A program made the position numbers and the translations under genes. A DNA stretch of 64,000 nucleotides, taken from positions 558,001-622,000 of the forward strand of contig NZ_CP020773.1 of assembly GCF_002101335.1 (NCBI RefSeq), read 5' to 3'. Position 1 is the stretch's first letter. The number at the start of each line of letters is the position of its first letter. This DNA comes from Staphylococcus lutrae (GTDB lineage Bacteria; Bacillota; Bacilli; Staphylococcales; Staphylococcaceae). A model generated the notes under the pieces. The model was not told where the DNA came from and did not search any database. It worked only from the letters and a program-made list of their open reading frames with translations. Below are positions 54,370 to 63,872 of the stretch, one piece after another.

Positions 54370-54398
54370 TGTACACTCTCGCTTGAATAAGTATACAC
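54370..54398. repeat. inner repeat of a broken IS21-type end, copy 2
   Basis: TGTACACTCTCGCTTGAATA followed by AGTATACAC, about 40 bp before an istA-like start. See the related block at 53763. Confidence 0.5.
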
Positions 54399-54438
54399 AA
54401 AAAAACTGTTTTAATCATAATTTGATTGAGATGAAATT

Positions 54439-54624
54439 GTGAACTATACAGTCAAAATAGATACAAAAATTAAAATTACAAACCTTTCAGACTTACCAAA
54501 GCTGAAAGAAATGATGGAGAGTGCAAAAATGAAAATTAATAAAAGTAAGTTAGCTCGGGATCTTGGTAAAGATAGACGGACAATCGACAAATACTCAAAA
54601 GATTTCACACCATCAAGTTGTTAA
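54439..54624 (+). pseudogene. N-terminal fragment of an IS21-type IstA transposase
   Basis: 61 aa starting at a GTG (NYTVKIDTKIKITNLSDLPK), then an HTH (INKSKLARDLGKDRRTIDKY). This is the start of a different IS21-family transposase from that at 45711. It is cut after about 58 codons, next to rpsI-downstream sequence. Confidence 0.7.
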
Positions 54625-54642
54625 CGATGCTGAATGTATTTT

Positions 54643-54677
54643 AAAAAAGCACCTCCCGAATATTTTCGAGAAGTGCT
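54643..54677 (-). terminator. rpsI-type rho-independent terminator
   Basis: On the reverse strand AGCACTTCTCGAA-AATA-TTCGGGAGGTGCT then TTTTT. It lies about 90 bp past the rpsI stop fragment and is probably the native terminator of the rplM-rpsI transcript. Confidence 0.8.
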
Positions 54678-54764
54678 GTAAACTTTTCTTCAATTGAACA
54701 CAAATCGCTGGCGCAATTTGCGTACCCAATCTGTAAGCGAATAAATTCGCAACAGCTTTGGCAA

Positions 54765-54824
54765 TTAACGTTTTGAGAATTGTGGTGAACGACGTGCTTT
54801 TTTAAGACCTGGTTTTTTACGTTC
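54765..54824 (-). other. isolated 3' end of rpsI (island attachment site)
   Basis: The reverse strand encodes ERKKPGLKKARRSPQFSKR and a stop, the exact C-terminus of ribosomal protein S9. Upstream of GAACGT the sequence no longer matches rpsI. A gene fragment of about 60 bp that is perfect at its 3' end is the typical footprint left when an integrase uses the 3' end of a gene as attB. The mecD islands of Macrococcus use this same site. The downstream side, with the terminator, looks like native chromosome. Confidence 0.8.
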
Positions 54825-55045
54825 AAAAAACTTTAGGATTTCGTATTGTTACATAGACTATCGTACACCTTGATATTAAGGTTTTTTTGATTTTTCGATT
54901 GCATTGAGTTTCCTCTAATTTAACTTGGGGGTATTAAAAAGGTATTAAAATATAACAAAAATTTGCTGGCTGGCATTTTTAATATATTTCATAAAAATAA
55001 ATGGATTAGAAAATGGAGAGATAATTCTCTACCTTAGAAGTATAG
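54825..55045. other. island end region
   Basis: Non-coding. It holds a small hairpin CCTTGATATTAAGG followed by TTTTTTT (plus-strand terminator type, near 54880) and two direct repeats GGTATTAAAA (54930-54939, 54941-54950) that could be integrase arm sites. It separates the rpsI fragment from the end of the yobI-like gene. Confidence 0.5.
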
Positions 55046-58000
55046 CTAATTTCTTATTTCTTCAAATTTTTTAGGCTTAAAATGCATTCTTTTATTATTG
55101 CCTATACTTACTACTCCTATATCCCTAAGTGTCTCTGCTATAGATAGCTGATATTGATTTTCTAAAGTCGGTTTTCCATTATCAAACACACTAGAGATAG
55201 TCTTTATTGATTCAATTGATTTTATCCAAGTTTTCCATTTATATTGAAATTTTTTGTCTAAAATAATGGAATTTAAAATATTCAATTTTGCCAATTCCTC
55301 AAGATTTTCATCTCCAATAGCTTTATCAATAAATCCTTCAGGCTTATTTTTCGACTCAACTTCATTCATCAAATCAACACTAGCATTTACCATAGTTATA
55401 AATTCATTCCATAAATCAAAGTGCTTGTAATCCCTAATAATAAGTTCAACATCTTCCTTTCTAAAATAATTATTAAAAACAAATATCCTGATTTCTTTAG
55501 TTGCTCCAGTGATATTAAATAAAGATAATTTTTTATTGTAGGATTGAACAAGTCTAATATTTTCGGTGTCATTAAATAATGACTCATTCAATATATCTTC
55601 CACCATAGATACTGATAGAAGTTCTAAAATATCAGACTGTATTAAAATACTTACAATATCAACTTGATTTTTTACACTTTTAGCTTTTTTAATAAATTGT
55701 ATGACTAACGAATTGTCATTTACATATATAATATGTGATAAGTTTTTTGTATTATATTCTATTAAATTACTATATGTCAGTGCCTTTAATTTTTCTATAC
55801 CAATGTCAGGATTAATTTCTTCTAAAGTTTCGGTTACTTTTCTTCTAATCATGTTAAACAGATTTATATCAGTCTTTTCATCATTAATAATTTTTCTATA
55901 CATATCCTGATTTAGAGCAAATTCTACTCTATAGTTCTTGTTCAGAAAACCAATTATGGAAGACACTTCTCCTATTTCTTCAAAATACGTCATCAAGTTT
56001 TCTTTGTTTGATTTAACTAAGTCTTTTCTAAATAACTCAGCCCAAAACCGTATTGAATTAACATCTTTTAAGTTGCTAATAATAGAGCTTTCTGCTTCTA
56101 TTAATCGTACTTTACTGTCTTCAGAAAGATTAGAATTAAGCATGCTAATGAATGCTTTGCCACTTGAAGAAGCCTTTAAATTTTTTTCCTCAATTCTATC
56201 TAAGTATTGAGTAACAATTTCTTCTAGATTCTCATTTGTGTACTCTTGTAAAGATTTATTTGTGCCCTGAAATACATACTTAAATAATTTTTGCAGTGTG
56301 TCTTGATCAGTATAACTTTGGTCCACTAATAATTCATTAGTAAGTTTTATTAAATTATCTAAAGTCATAATATAGAGTCTTTTATCAGCAATAAATTGAG
56401 AGATTTCTTTTTGAACCACTATGTTTGTAATATTTTCAAATTTAATATCTAATCTTTCTAATGTCTGCAGGATCAACATCTTATTTTCTAGATAATCCAA
56501 TCCAAGTATCTCACTATTCTTTGAAATATAGATATTAAATTCAGAATTAGACTCTAAAGTCTGATTTTCACATGCTATTCCTGATATTTTCAACCTTAAG
56601 TCACTTGGTAAATCGCTGATAGAAAATAAGTCAAAGAATGCATCAAACCCTAAATTAAGCAATATTTCTACCAATTGTTTTAACTTTGTATATTTAAATA
56701 AACTTATATAACTAACAGCTTCTAAATCATTATTCCATTTGACAACTTTTAAAATATTATATAGTTGTATTCCTTTTTGTTGATTAATTAGTTCATCAAT
56801 TAAATTGTAATTAATAATATCTTTTCTTCGATAATCGACATCTTCTAAATATGTTATTACAGTTGAAGGATTGTCAAGTTTAAAATCATTATTAACTGTT
56901 TTTCCTGATAATACCCTATTTATAAAAATATTGTCATTGTAACCTAAATAACCTTCGTGGAAATATCCTTTATATCTCCAATAGTTTTCATCTACCAATC
57001 CAGATAACATCAGAACTCTTATTAAAGGAAAATAGTGATTTTCTGTTATGTCTTTAAATTCATCATTACCTTCTTCAAAATAAAGACTTAAAGCATCTTC
57101 ATCCAGCTCTAAAAGCAAATCACTAGTTTTAGTCGTATGCCTTCGATTTATATTACCATTTAAATTTTTGATTTCCTCGTCTAAACCTTCTATCTTAAGA
57201 TCAAAATCATCATAATTAATCTGTTCTAATCTTTCTCTTAAACTTGGGTCCTCTTTACATAACATCTCAATAAAACTATTGAATGTATAGTTAGCTGCAC
57301 TATTTGCAAATTCAATCCATTTACTAATTTCCTGGTTTCTATACCAGTTATACATAAATTGACCAAGGGATTCGTCTATTTGTATATTTATTTTTCTAGT
57401 ATGGATGTTCATGGCTAGAAAATCAGACAACCTAGTAACTAAAAGATTCTTTAATTCCTCACGTTCCTTTATTTTCCTGTTCAAATTCTCTTCATATTCT
57501 TTAAATAAAGTATTTCGTTTATTTAGGATTTTATATAAATATCCCCTATCATTTTCTAGCTCTTCAAATTCTTTTGGAAATACATTTTTTAACACTAGTA
57601 GTGCAAACAACTCGTCTGAATAGACATCTGTTTCTATCCCTTTTGAGTAAATTTCATACTCATTCCTAATCGAATATAAAAGCCTCATATCATCAATAAA
57701 GACTGAAATTTTTTCTAAAATCTTAGGACTGATTTTAAGTTGTTTTTTTTCAATATCCGAGAAAATTTCAAGAACCTTTCCCCTAGAATTATGTGATGTC
57801 ACTTCAGGAATTATAGGTATCATCAGGTCGAAGAACTTAGTCCTATCTTTTGACTCAAACAAATCATCTTTAATTACATAAATAAACCTAACTGTTTTAT
57901 CTGACTTAGAGTTAACTAAACTATTAATCTCACGTAATCTGATAAAAATAAATATATCATTAAATCTATCTAAGTCTTCGAATATAATCGTATCTATATT

Positions 58001-58678
58001 TGATGCTAAAATTAGATAAACTATTTCTCGAGCTTCTTGATCAAGTAATTGAGCATTGTCTTCTTCAATTAATTCAGACTCTGCTCCCTTAAAACTGAAT
58101 TTGGAGATTTTAAATGAAATCCTCCTCGATAACCAAACTGATGCGAATATTAAAGGTAACAATAACGACTGCACAATCGTTAAGTTCGTATAATAGGGCA
58201 CATTATTAACATGCAACAAATCTAAAAATATGAATTCTAATAAGGACCTATTAAATAATGAAAACAATCCAACTGCAAACAAGATTAGAACAAAAGCAAA
58301 TAAAAACACTTGCCACGGTCTTCTTTTATCTTTTAACCTAAACTTACTAAGAGGAATTTTATAAGACGGTATCTGGTACAAGATTTGATTAATGATCTGA
58401 TGTTCGGCAATTTTAATTTTATTTGGATTTTTAGTATCGCCCTCAAAATCTGCTATTGAAACGTTAATCATGTTATTTTGATTAGCTTCATTGTTAAAAT
58501 ATGTTTTCAAGAAACTACTTTTACCCGAACCGTATATTCCTGTTATCGCTATATTTTTTATATCATTATCAAGATATGCATCATCTAACGCTTTTTTTGA
58601 TATTTTATAGGAAGGGTGAGAGGAATCAACCATCCTCGGTGTTAATTTATGAAATTTAAATTTTTTTTGCTCAGACAT
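55046..58678 (-). CDS. YobI/KAP-like membrane P-loop NTPase
   Basis: 1210-aa protein. Walker A GIYGSGKSSF lies near residue 47. Two membrane helices follow at about 123-142 and 168-184, then Walker B IIFEDLDRFN near 231. Membrane helices placed between Walker A and B are the hallmark of KAP-type NTPases, and the whole fits the YobI-like family. The 850-residue C-terminal part is helical and repeat-like with no named domain. It starts 23 bp after res in the same direction, so it is the last gene of xre-mod-res-yobI. KAP NTPases recur in defence contexts; its role with the type III system is unknown. No stop or frameshift is seen. Confidence 0.8.
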   Translation of the reverse strand: MSEQKKFKFHKLTPRMVDSSHPSYKISKKALDDAYLDNDIKNIAITGIYGSGKSSFLKTYFNNEANQNNMINVSIADFEGDTKNPNKIKIAEHQIINQILYQIPSYKIPLSKFRLKDKRRPWQVFLFAFVLILFAVGLFSLFNRSLLEFIFLDLLHVNNVPYYTNLTIVQSLLLPLIFASVWLSRRISFKISKFSFKGAESELIEEDNAQLLDQEAREIVYLILASNIDTIIFEDLDRFNDIFIFIRLREINSLVNSKSDKTVRFIYVIKDDLFESKDRTKFFDLMIPIIPEVTSHNSRGKVLEIFSDIEKKQLKISPKILEKISVFIDDMRLLYSIRNEYEIYSKGIETDVYSDELFALLVLKNVFPKEFEELENDRGYLYKILNKRNTLFKEYEENLNRKIKEREELKNLLVTRLSDFLAMNIHTRKINIQIDESLGQFMYNWYRNQEISKWIEFANSAANYTFNSFIEMLCKEDPSLRERLEQINYDDFDLKIEGLDEEIKNLNGNINRRHTTKTSDLLLELDEDALSLYFEEGNDEFKDITENHYFPLIRVLMLSGLVDENYWRYKGYFHEGYLGYNDNIFINRVLSGKTVNNDFKLDNPSTVITYLEDVDYRRKDIINYNLIDELINQQKGIQLYNILKVVKWNNDLEAVSYISLFKYTKLKQLVEILLNLGFDAFFDLFSISDLPSDLRLKISGIACENQTLESNSEFNIYISKNSEILGLDYLENKMLILQTLERLDIKFENITNIVVQKEISQFIADKRLYIMTLDNLIKLTNELLVDQSYTDQDTLQKLFKYVFQGTNKSLQEYTNENLEEIVTQYLDRIEEKNLKASSSGKAFISMLNSNLSEDSKVRLIEAESSIISNLKDVNSIRFWAELFRKDLVKSNKENLMTYFEEIGEVSSIIGFLNKNYRVEFALNQDMYRKIINDEKTDINLFNMIRRKVTETLEEINPDIGIEKLKALTYSNLIEYNTKNLSHIIYVNDNSLVIQFIKKAKSVKNQVDIVSILIQSDILELLSVSMVEDILNESLFNDTENIRLVQSYNKKLSLFNITGATKEIRIFVFNNYFRKEDVELIIRDYKHFDLWNEFITMVNASVDLMNEVESKNKPEGFIDKAIGDENLEELAKLNILNSIILDKKFQYKWKTWIKSIESIKTISSVFDNGKPTLENQYQLSIAETLRDIGVVSIGNNKRMHFKPKKFEEIRN

Positions 58679-58701
58679 ATTCCTCCTCCTTTATATAATT
58701 A

Positions 58702-61668
58702 TCAATTTCTTGAAATCCCCTTAATCATCGCCACGATATCATCATCCCTAAGTTGTTTCTTAAAGACCACATTCAAACCTTCATTTTTTAATGTTTTAAA
58801 GAATCTTTCTGCCGACTTAATCCTGTATTCTTCATCACGCCTCAGTCCTTTATCGTTATCCATATCCTTGGTTTCAACAACAAAATTCATTTCGTATCCA
58901 CCTTCTTCAGAATTAATAACGTACATAAAGTCGGGACTTGTAGTTCCACCAGTGAATAATGGGATTTGTATAGATTTTCTAGGGATTTTTCCAAATACAA
59001 CAACTTCGTCAATATCACTTGTTAAAAGAGTCTGTCTCTCTTTCGGACTATCATAAACAACGCTATCATAAATAAAGCGTTCTGGTACATCGACAGTATC
59101 ATCTCGATGAATACCTAATATACCTTGAGATACCTGTTCTAGTACGTTTCCATTATAATCAGTTAAGCTTGTTTCTTTCGAATCAACATCCAACGGCTTA
59201 TATGAGAGCTTTTTCAAAAGCTTTTCATCTAACCACCGATTAAATTCTCTTACCGCTAAAGCAATTCCAGTGTTTGTAAATAAGCGATTATCAATTTTTC
59301 CTTGTTCATCGTTATATTTACACAAAGTCTTATGAACTATTTTTGCAGAAATGCCTGTCTGTCTATTAATTTCTTTAAGGAAATCTCTATAAGCTACCTT
59401 ATCGTCAACAAGATAGTAATTTGCGACACGTTCACGAAGTACAATTTCACCATCTTTCGACACTGTTCTTCTCGTTTTTACATCAATGGTAGTATCTATA
59501 TATATATCAGATTTTAAAACATTATAAAAAGCATCACTTAACTCTTCGTCAGAAATATTTTCAAACTTCAAATAATATTTTCGATTAATATTTTTCCAAA
59601 GATCACTAATATCATCAAATTTATCCTGTCTAACTTTAACGAAGTTTTTCTTCTTATTCCCATCAATAACCTTATTTGGTTTAAGTCCAGTTACTGCTTC
59701 AGGATAATCAACATATAAATCATCAATTTTTTCAAGTTGAATGTTTCCATCATAGTCAATGTATTGTTTCATAAGTAATTCGCCAAATATTTCGTTTTCT
59801 GACTTATTTCTAATTTTAGCAATTTCAGTAAGATATTTTTTGATATTCATGCTTTGTCCTGGCGTATCTGCTTGAATTTCTCCAAGTAATTTACTTGCAA
59901 AATCTTTTTCCGAGTAATCAATAAGATATCTTAAATAGAACTGTTCATCCGCAATTCTTCTTCCCTTCTCATCTACTGGAAGTCTTAGCCCTCGCCCAAC
60001 CTCTTGAAGTTTACTAATTTCTGAACCAGATGACCTTAACTTAACAATTTGAAATACATTAGGGTTATCCCACCCTTCTTTCAAAGTCCATTTTGAAAAA
60101 ATAAAACGCATAGTATTCCATCTACCTGTTTCATCATGGAAATTCAATAAAGCCTCTTTATTCCTTAGGATTTTATCAACTTCTTTTTGTATATCTTTAT
60201 CTGAAGTAGAGTCATCATCACTAAAATATCCTCCATTTGTTTTGGAGATTTCCACTAAAGAAGATTCCAAATAAGATTTATATTCTTGCAACCTCTGGTC
60301 TTTCGTATTTCCTATAGAACGGATTTCTTTCTTAAAGGCGTCAGATAACATGCTTTCAAATTTAATTCTTAAATGACCAGGTCTATCATCTTTCTCTCGA
60401 TAAGATCTTACAGAATCAATAAAATACAAGCTTAAAGTTTTTATCTTATTGCCTCGCAAGAAGTTTTTTTTCTCTGTTTCTAAGTGATTGACAATAGATT
60501 GCTTTAACATAAGTTCTTGGTAAGTCTCAGTATATATCCCACCATAAACTACGTCACCCTTAGCTAATATTTGTCCATTAGATAGAGTTACCCCACTTTT
60601 GATCGCATCATCTGAAGTTGGTCCAATTTCTTCAATAGTTATCCCTGAAAATTCTTCACCAAATTTAGAAAGATTATCCCCTCTACTCAATTCTATAGGT
60701 TTTTTTGTCATTTCGTCTCTAAAAGTACATAATTTAGGACTTCTTTTGAAATCCATCAATTTAAGTTTAGTTTCATTTTTCCTTTCTGCATCAATCATAA
60801 ATGTCTCAACACCTTTAACTAAATTTTGGTTAAAGGCTTGATTTGGTCCAAGATTAAAAATAAGATTATTATAATCTTTGCCCTTACTACTTTTTTTATC
60901 AGGAAACGTTGCTCCAAAACGAATAATGCACTGTGGATGTAGCTCTTTAAGGATTCTTTGGTACGCCTGATTTTCTTTTTTGAAACGATGTGGTTCGTCA
61001 ATGATTACAATAGGTCTCGTAGCTCTCAAAGTCTCATATGGTTGAGAGAAATTACCTAAAATAGTTTGGTCATAATCATCCTTCGCCATAGTTGCATTAG
61101 ACAAAAGCATACCAGAGGTCATTAATAGAACAGAAAATCTATTTTTCTCTAAACTTGTGCCTCTAGCAAACTCGGATATGGCATCAGGAAACATCTTTCT
61201 ACCTTTTGTTTTTTTCTGTGGCTCTAATATTGACAATTTTAGACTTTTATTAGGATATAAATCCGAAAAATGTCTATTACTATAATCTGCTTTTAGAAAA
61301 CTCTTACTGCCTTCTTTAATAGACGTTGATGGCACTAGAAGAATAAACTTATTAAAGCCATACATTTCGTTCAACTCATACATCATTCTTGTATAACAAT
61401 AAGTCTTACCTGTACCTGTTTCCATACGAATATCGATACCTAGATAGTCGTCATCGTCTCTTGTACGCCAAGCCATTGGGATTTTTTGTAATCCTTGATA
61501 TCCATTCCATAAATCATTAATATTCTCCTTTATTTTATTATCATCTAAATCAATAATAGAATTTTGGTGGATATCTTCATTAGACATAACACGAATATCT
61601 TCAAAGGCTTTTCGAACAGCTTTCAGGAAGTCATTTTGATGAGGCAAAATGGATAATTCGATACTCAT
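58702..61668 (-). CDS. res: type III restriction enzyme, Res subunit
   Basis: 988-aa DEAD-type translocase/endonuclease. Walker A METGTGKTYCYTR near residue 82, DEPH box IIDEPHRF near 224, motif VI-like LQEVGRGLRLP near 580, and a C-terminal PD-(D/E)xK nuclease TSPDFMYV...VVETKD near 909-933. It works with Mod to cut unmethylated DNA between two head-to-head sites. It starts 2 bp after mod, so translation is coupled. All motifs are present and it looks functional. Confidence 0.93.
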   Translation of the reverse strand: MSIELSILPHQNDFLKAVRKAFEDIRVMSNEDIHQNSIIDLDDNKIKENINDLWNGYQGLQKIPMAWRTRDDDDYLGIDIRMETGTGKTYCYTRMMYELNEMYGFNKFILLVPSTSIKEGSKSFLKADYSNRHFSDLYPNKSLKLSILEPQKKTKGRKMFPDAISEFARGTSLEKNRFSVLLMTSGMLLSNATMAKDDYDQTILGNFSQPYETLRATRPIVIIDEPHRFKKENQAYQRILKELHPQCIIRFGATFPDKKSSKGKDYNNLIFNLGPNQAFNQNLVKGVETFMIDAERKNETKLKLMDFKRSPKLCTFRDEMTKKPIELSRGDNLSKFGEEFSGITIEEIGPTSDDAIKSGVTLSNGQILAKGDVVYGGIYTETYQELMLKQSIVNHLETEKKNFLRGNKIKTLSLYFIDSVRSYREKDDRPGHLRIKFESMLSDAFKKEIRSIGNTKDQRLQEYKSYLESSLVEISKTNGGYFSDDDSTSDKDIQKEVDKILRNKEALLNFHDETGRWNTMRFIFSKWTLKEGWDNPNVFQIVKLRSSGSEISKLQEVGRGLRLPVDEKGRRIADEQFYLRYLIDYSEKDFASKLLGEIQADTPGQSMNIKKYLTEIAKIRNKSENEIFGELLMKQYIDYDGNIQLEKIDDLYVDYPEAVTGLKPNKVIDGNKKKNFVKVRQDKFDDISDLWKNINRKYYLKFENISDEELSDAFYNVLKSDIYIDTTIDVKTRRTVSKDGEIVLRERVANYYLVDDKVAYRDFLKEINRQTGISAKIVHKTLCKYNDEQGKIDNRLFTNTGIALAVREFNRWLDEKLLKKLSYKPLDVDSKETSLTDYNGNVLEQVSQGILGIHRDDTVDVPERFIYDSVVYDSPKERQTLLTSDIDEVVVFGKIPRKSIQIPLFTGGTTSPDFMYVINSEEGGYEMNFVVETKDMDNDKGLRRDEEYRIKSAERFFKTLKNEGLNVVFKKQLRDDDIVAMIKGISRN

Positions 61669-61670
61669 AA

Positions 61671-63548
61671 CTAAAACCTCTCAATCAATGTCACATTTTT
61701 GTTATTTCTTAAAACTTTGAGATTTTTTCTCAACTCTTGAAGAACATTAAAGCGAATAGAATGAACGTACACAACAACTCTATTAATTTCTAATTCTTCA
61801 TTCTCAATACGTTTGATTAAAGTCATTACATCTTCATCTTCTAGACCTTCATCGATAATATAAAGAGATTTATCAATAAAATCTGCTGAATAATGTTCAA
61901 GTTTATAGGGGATTGAACATTTCGTTAAACCGTAGCCATCTTCATTGATCCAAGTAGCTAATATGCTTTCTTTCCCTGAAGAATGATTATTATCAAATAC
62001 AGATATCATATCATCCGTAATCAATTTGAGTTCTGGTTCAAAATTTTCTAATTCAATCAAGGTTTTTTCTTCAGGCGTTTCCAAGTAGTAGAGTTTATAT
62101 CCATAATCTATGTCAGCATTAGTTTCTATTTTTATCTTATTAGCAGCTTTTTCTATTCTAGCTCTACCTACTTCATCTAGAGTTTTATAACCCAGTTTAT
62201 ATGCAGGCTTATTCTTTTCAATACTTTCTGGCAGTTGAACCATTAAATATTTTCTTTTTCCTTGATCCTCTGCATTTAATTGCATTACAGCATCCGCAGT
62301 AGTGGCTGAACCTGAAAAGAAGTCTAGGATATAAAAATCATCATCGGTTGTAGTAACGTTCAAAATCCTTTCAATTAACTCTGTAGGTTTCGGTTTTGAA
62401 AAAAGATTCTGATTCCCTTCAAATAAATCAGTTAATCTGGCTGAACCTTTTTGATTAGAACCAAACTCTGTATGATTCCACCAATTATTAGCACATTGTC
62501 CTTCTAATTCTCTCTCCTCTTTAAAAATCTTTTTTCTTGGCCACCCTCTTCCTTCTTTAGGAAAATAAATTCTATTATCCTCTATCAATTTAAGATAACT
62601 TTGTTCATCTCCCATCCATTCCTCATCTAAAACTCTTCCGTCAGGAGTTGTTATTTTGTATCTACTTCCTGATTGATCCGAGCCTACTTTCCAAGGCTTA
62701 CTATTCCATAAACCACGAGGATCATTATCTGGATTAGAAAAATTACCCGTTAATCCAATTTTTCCAACTCCATATTCTTTTAGAAATAAGCTATTTTTTG
62801 CATAAATAAGTATATGTTCCGCTACTAATCCAATCATTTTTGATCTATCATTAGGTTGATTACTTCTTCTTCTCCAGTGAACGTGTCCTTCAAAATTTTC
62901 TTCACCAAATATTTCATCACAAATTAATCGTAGATTCCCTTGCTCATTATCATCAATTGAAATAAAAATAACACCATTCTTAGACAATAAGTCTCTAGCC
63001 AATAATAACCTTGGATACATAAACGTAAGCCATGCAGAGTGCGTACTCTTCCCAGCTAAATCAAGTATTCTTTTGGCCTCTTCTTCTGTAATTCCAATTC
63101 TATTAGATAGTTCTTCCGAATTAAACTGAAAGTTATCAGGATAAACAAAGCCATCCGAACCTGTATTATAAGGTGGATCGATGTAAATACATTTAATTCT
63201 TCCTGCATAAGAGTTCAGCAAATGCTTTAAAGCATCAATATTATCTCCAACGATATACAAATTTTCACTATTTCGGTTTTCTTCTTTAGAATTATGTTCA
63301 ATATCAGGTGAAAGATAAGTTTCTGTTTCCAGTGAACTAAGATATTTAGCATAAGATTGTCCTAAAAATTCTAATCCATATCCTTCTTTTGAAAGGTCAA
63401 TCTCTTCTAATTTTAGAAAATCTTTAAATTTATCTATTTCAAATTCACCTTTATTGTTAAAATATTGAGGTAGTACCTCTTTAAGCTTTTCCATTTCAAG
63501 ACTATTTGGCTTCATGTTTTTATTTTCTTGCAATTTGTTACCAATCAT
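61671..63548 (-). CDS. mod: type III DNA methyltransferase, Mod subunit (N6-adenine)
   Basis: 625-aa beta-class methyltransferase: catalytic motif IV DPPYNTGSDGF near residue 124, precedes the SAM-binding motif I FFSGSATTADAVMQL near residue 410. The region between them is the target-recognition domain and sets the site, which cannot be read from sequence. The start follows the stop of the small regulator directly (TAAATG) with GGAGGAG upstream. It protects host DNA from Res and gives specificity to both. Confidence 0.94.
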   Translation of the reverse strand: MIGNKLQENKNMKPNSLEMEKLKEVLPQYFNNKGEFEIDKFKDFLKLEEIDLSKEGYGLEFLGQSYAKYLSSLETETYLSPDIEHNSKEENRNSENLYIVGDNIDALKHLLNSYAGRIKCIYIDPPYNTGSDGFVYPDNFQFNSEELSNRIGITEEEAKRILDLAGKSTHSAWLTFMYPRLLLARDLLSKNGVIFISIDDNEQGNLRLICDEIFGEENFEGHVHWRRRSNQPNDRSKMIGLVAEHILIYAKNSLFLKEYGVGKIGLTGNFSNPDNDPRGLWNSKPWKVGSDQSGSRYKITTPDGRVLDEEWMGDEQSYLKLIEDNRIYFPKEGRGWPRKKIFKEERELEGQCANNWWNHTEFGSNQKGSARLTDLFEGNQNLFSKPKPTELIERILNVTTTDDDFYILDFFSGSATTADAVMQLNAEDQGKRKYLMVQLPESIEKNKPAYKLGYKTLDEVGRARIEKAANKIKIETNADIDYGYKLYYLETPEEKTLIELENFEPELKLITDDMISVFDNNHSSGKESILATWINEDGYGLTKCSIPYKLEHYSADFIDKSLYIIDEGLEDEDVMTLIKRIENEELEINRVVVYVHSIRFNVLQELRKNLKVLRNNKNVTLIERF

Positions 63549-63764
63549 TTACTTCTCCTCCTGGTTTATCTTCATAGATACCATATCACCAAAATCGGCA
63601 TCTAATTCTTTTCCAATCCTATACAGAACTTCCATTGCCACAAACTCACCTTTTCCCATTTTAGAAACTGTAGCTGGTGCTAAACCGACTCGCTCACTAA
63701 GATCTTTTTTATTCATGTTTTTATCTATAAGAATTTTCCATAGGCCATTATAATTAATTTTCAT
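63549..63764 (-). CDS. XRE/Cro-type small regulator of the R-M operon
   Basis: 71-aa protein that is one helix-turn-helix domain (LWKILIDKNMNKKDLSERVG, LAPATVSKMGKGEF). Its size and place resemble controller-type regulators. It ends right at the mod start. A 16-bp palindrome between its -10 and its start codon is a likely own operator, so it could delay or limit expression of the operon. AGGAGG precedes the ATG. Confidence 0.85.
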   Translation of the reverse strand: MKINYNGLWKILIDKNMNKKDLSERVGLAPATVSKMGKGEFVAMEVLYRIGKELDADFGDMVSMKINQEEK

Positions 63765-63779
63765 TCACTTACCTCCTAT

Positions 63780-63836
63780 ATTCAAGAACTTGAATTTTAT
63801 TAATGCGATTATATCATGAATTACTTTTTAGTTAAA
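63780..63836 (-). promoter_or_regulatory. promoter and palindromic operator of the xre-mod-res-yobI operon
   Basis: On the reverse strand TTTAAC (63831-63836), a 17-bp spacer and TATAAT (63808-63813). Downstream is ATTCAAG-AA-CTTGAAT (63780-63795), a perfect 7+7 palindrome next to the ribosome-binding site, well placed for repression by the XRE protein. Confidence 0.72.
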
Positions 63837-63845
63837 TAAAAAACG

Positions 63846-63872
63846 GTGCAGTTCAAAGACAGCACCGTCATA
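63846..63872 (-). terminator. terminator of a gene beyond the right edge
   Basis: On the reverse strand ACGGTGC, a 12-nt loop and GCACCGT, then TTTTTTATTT. It ends a leftward transcript that enters from the right. Confidence 0.8.

Noticed and set aside
54641..54826. 61-aa minus-strand frame
   Set aside because: Wrong frame across the rpsI 3' end and terminator; no start signal.
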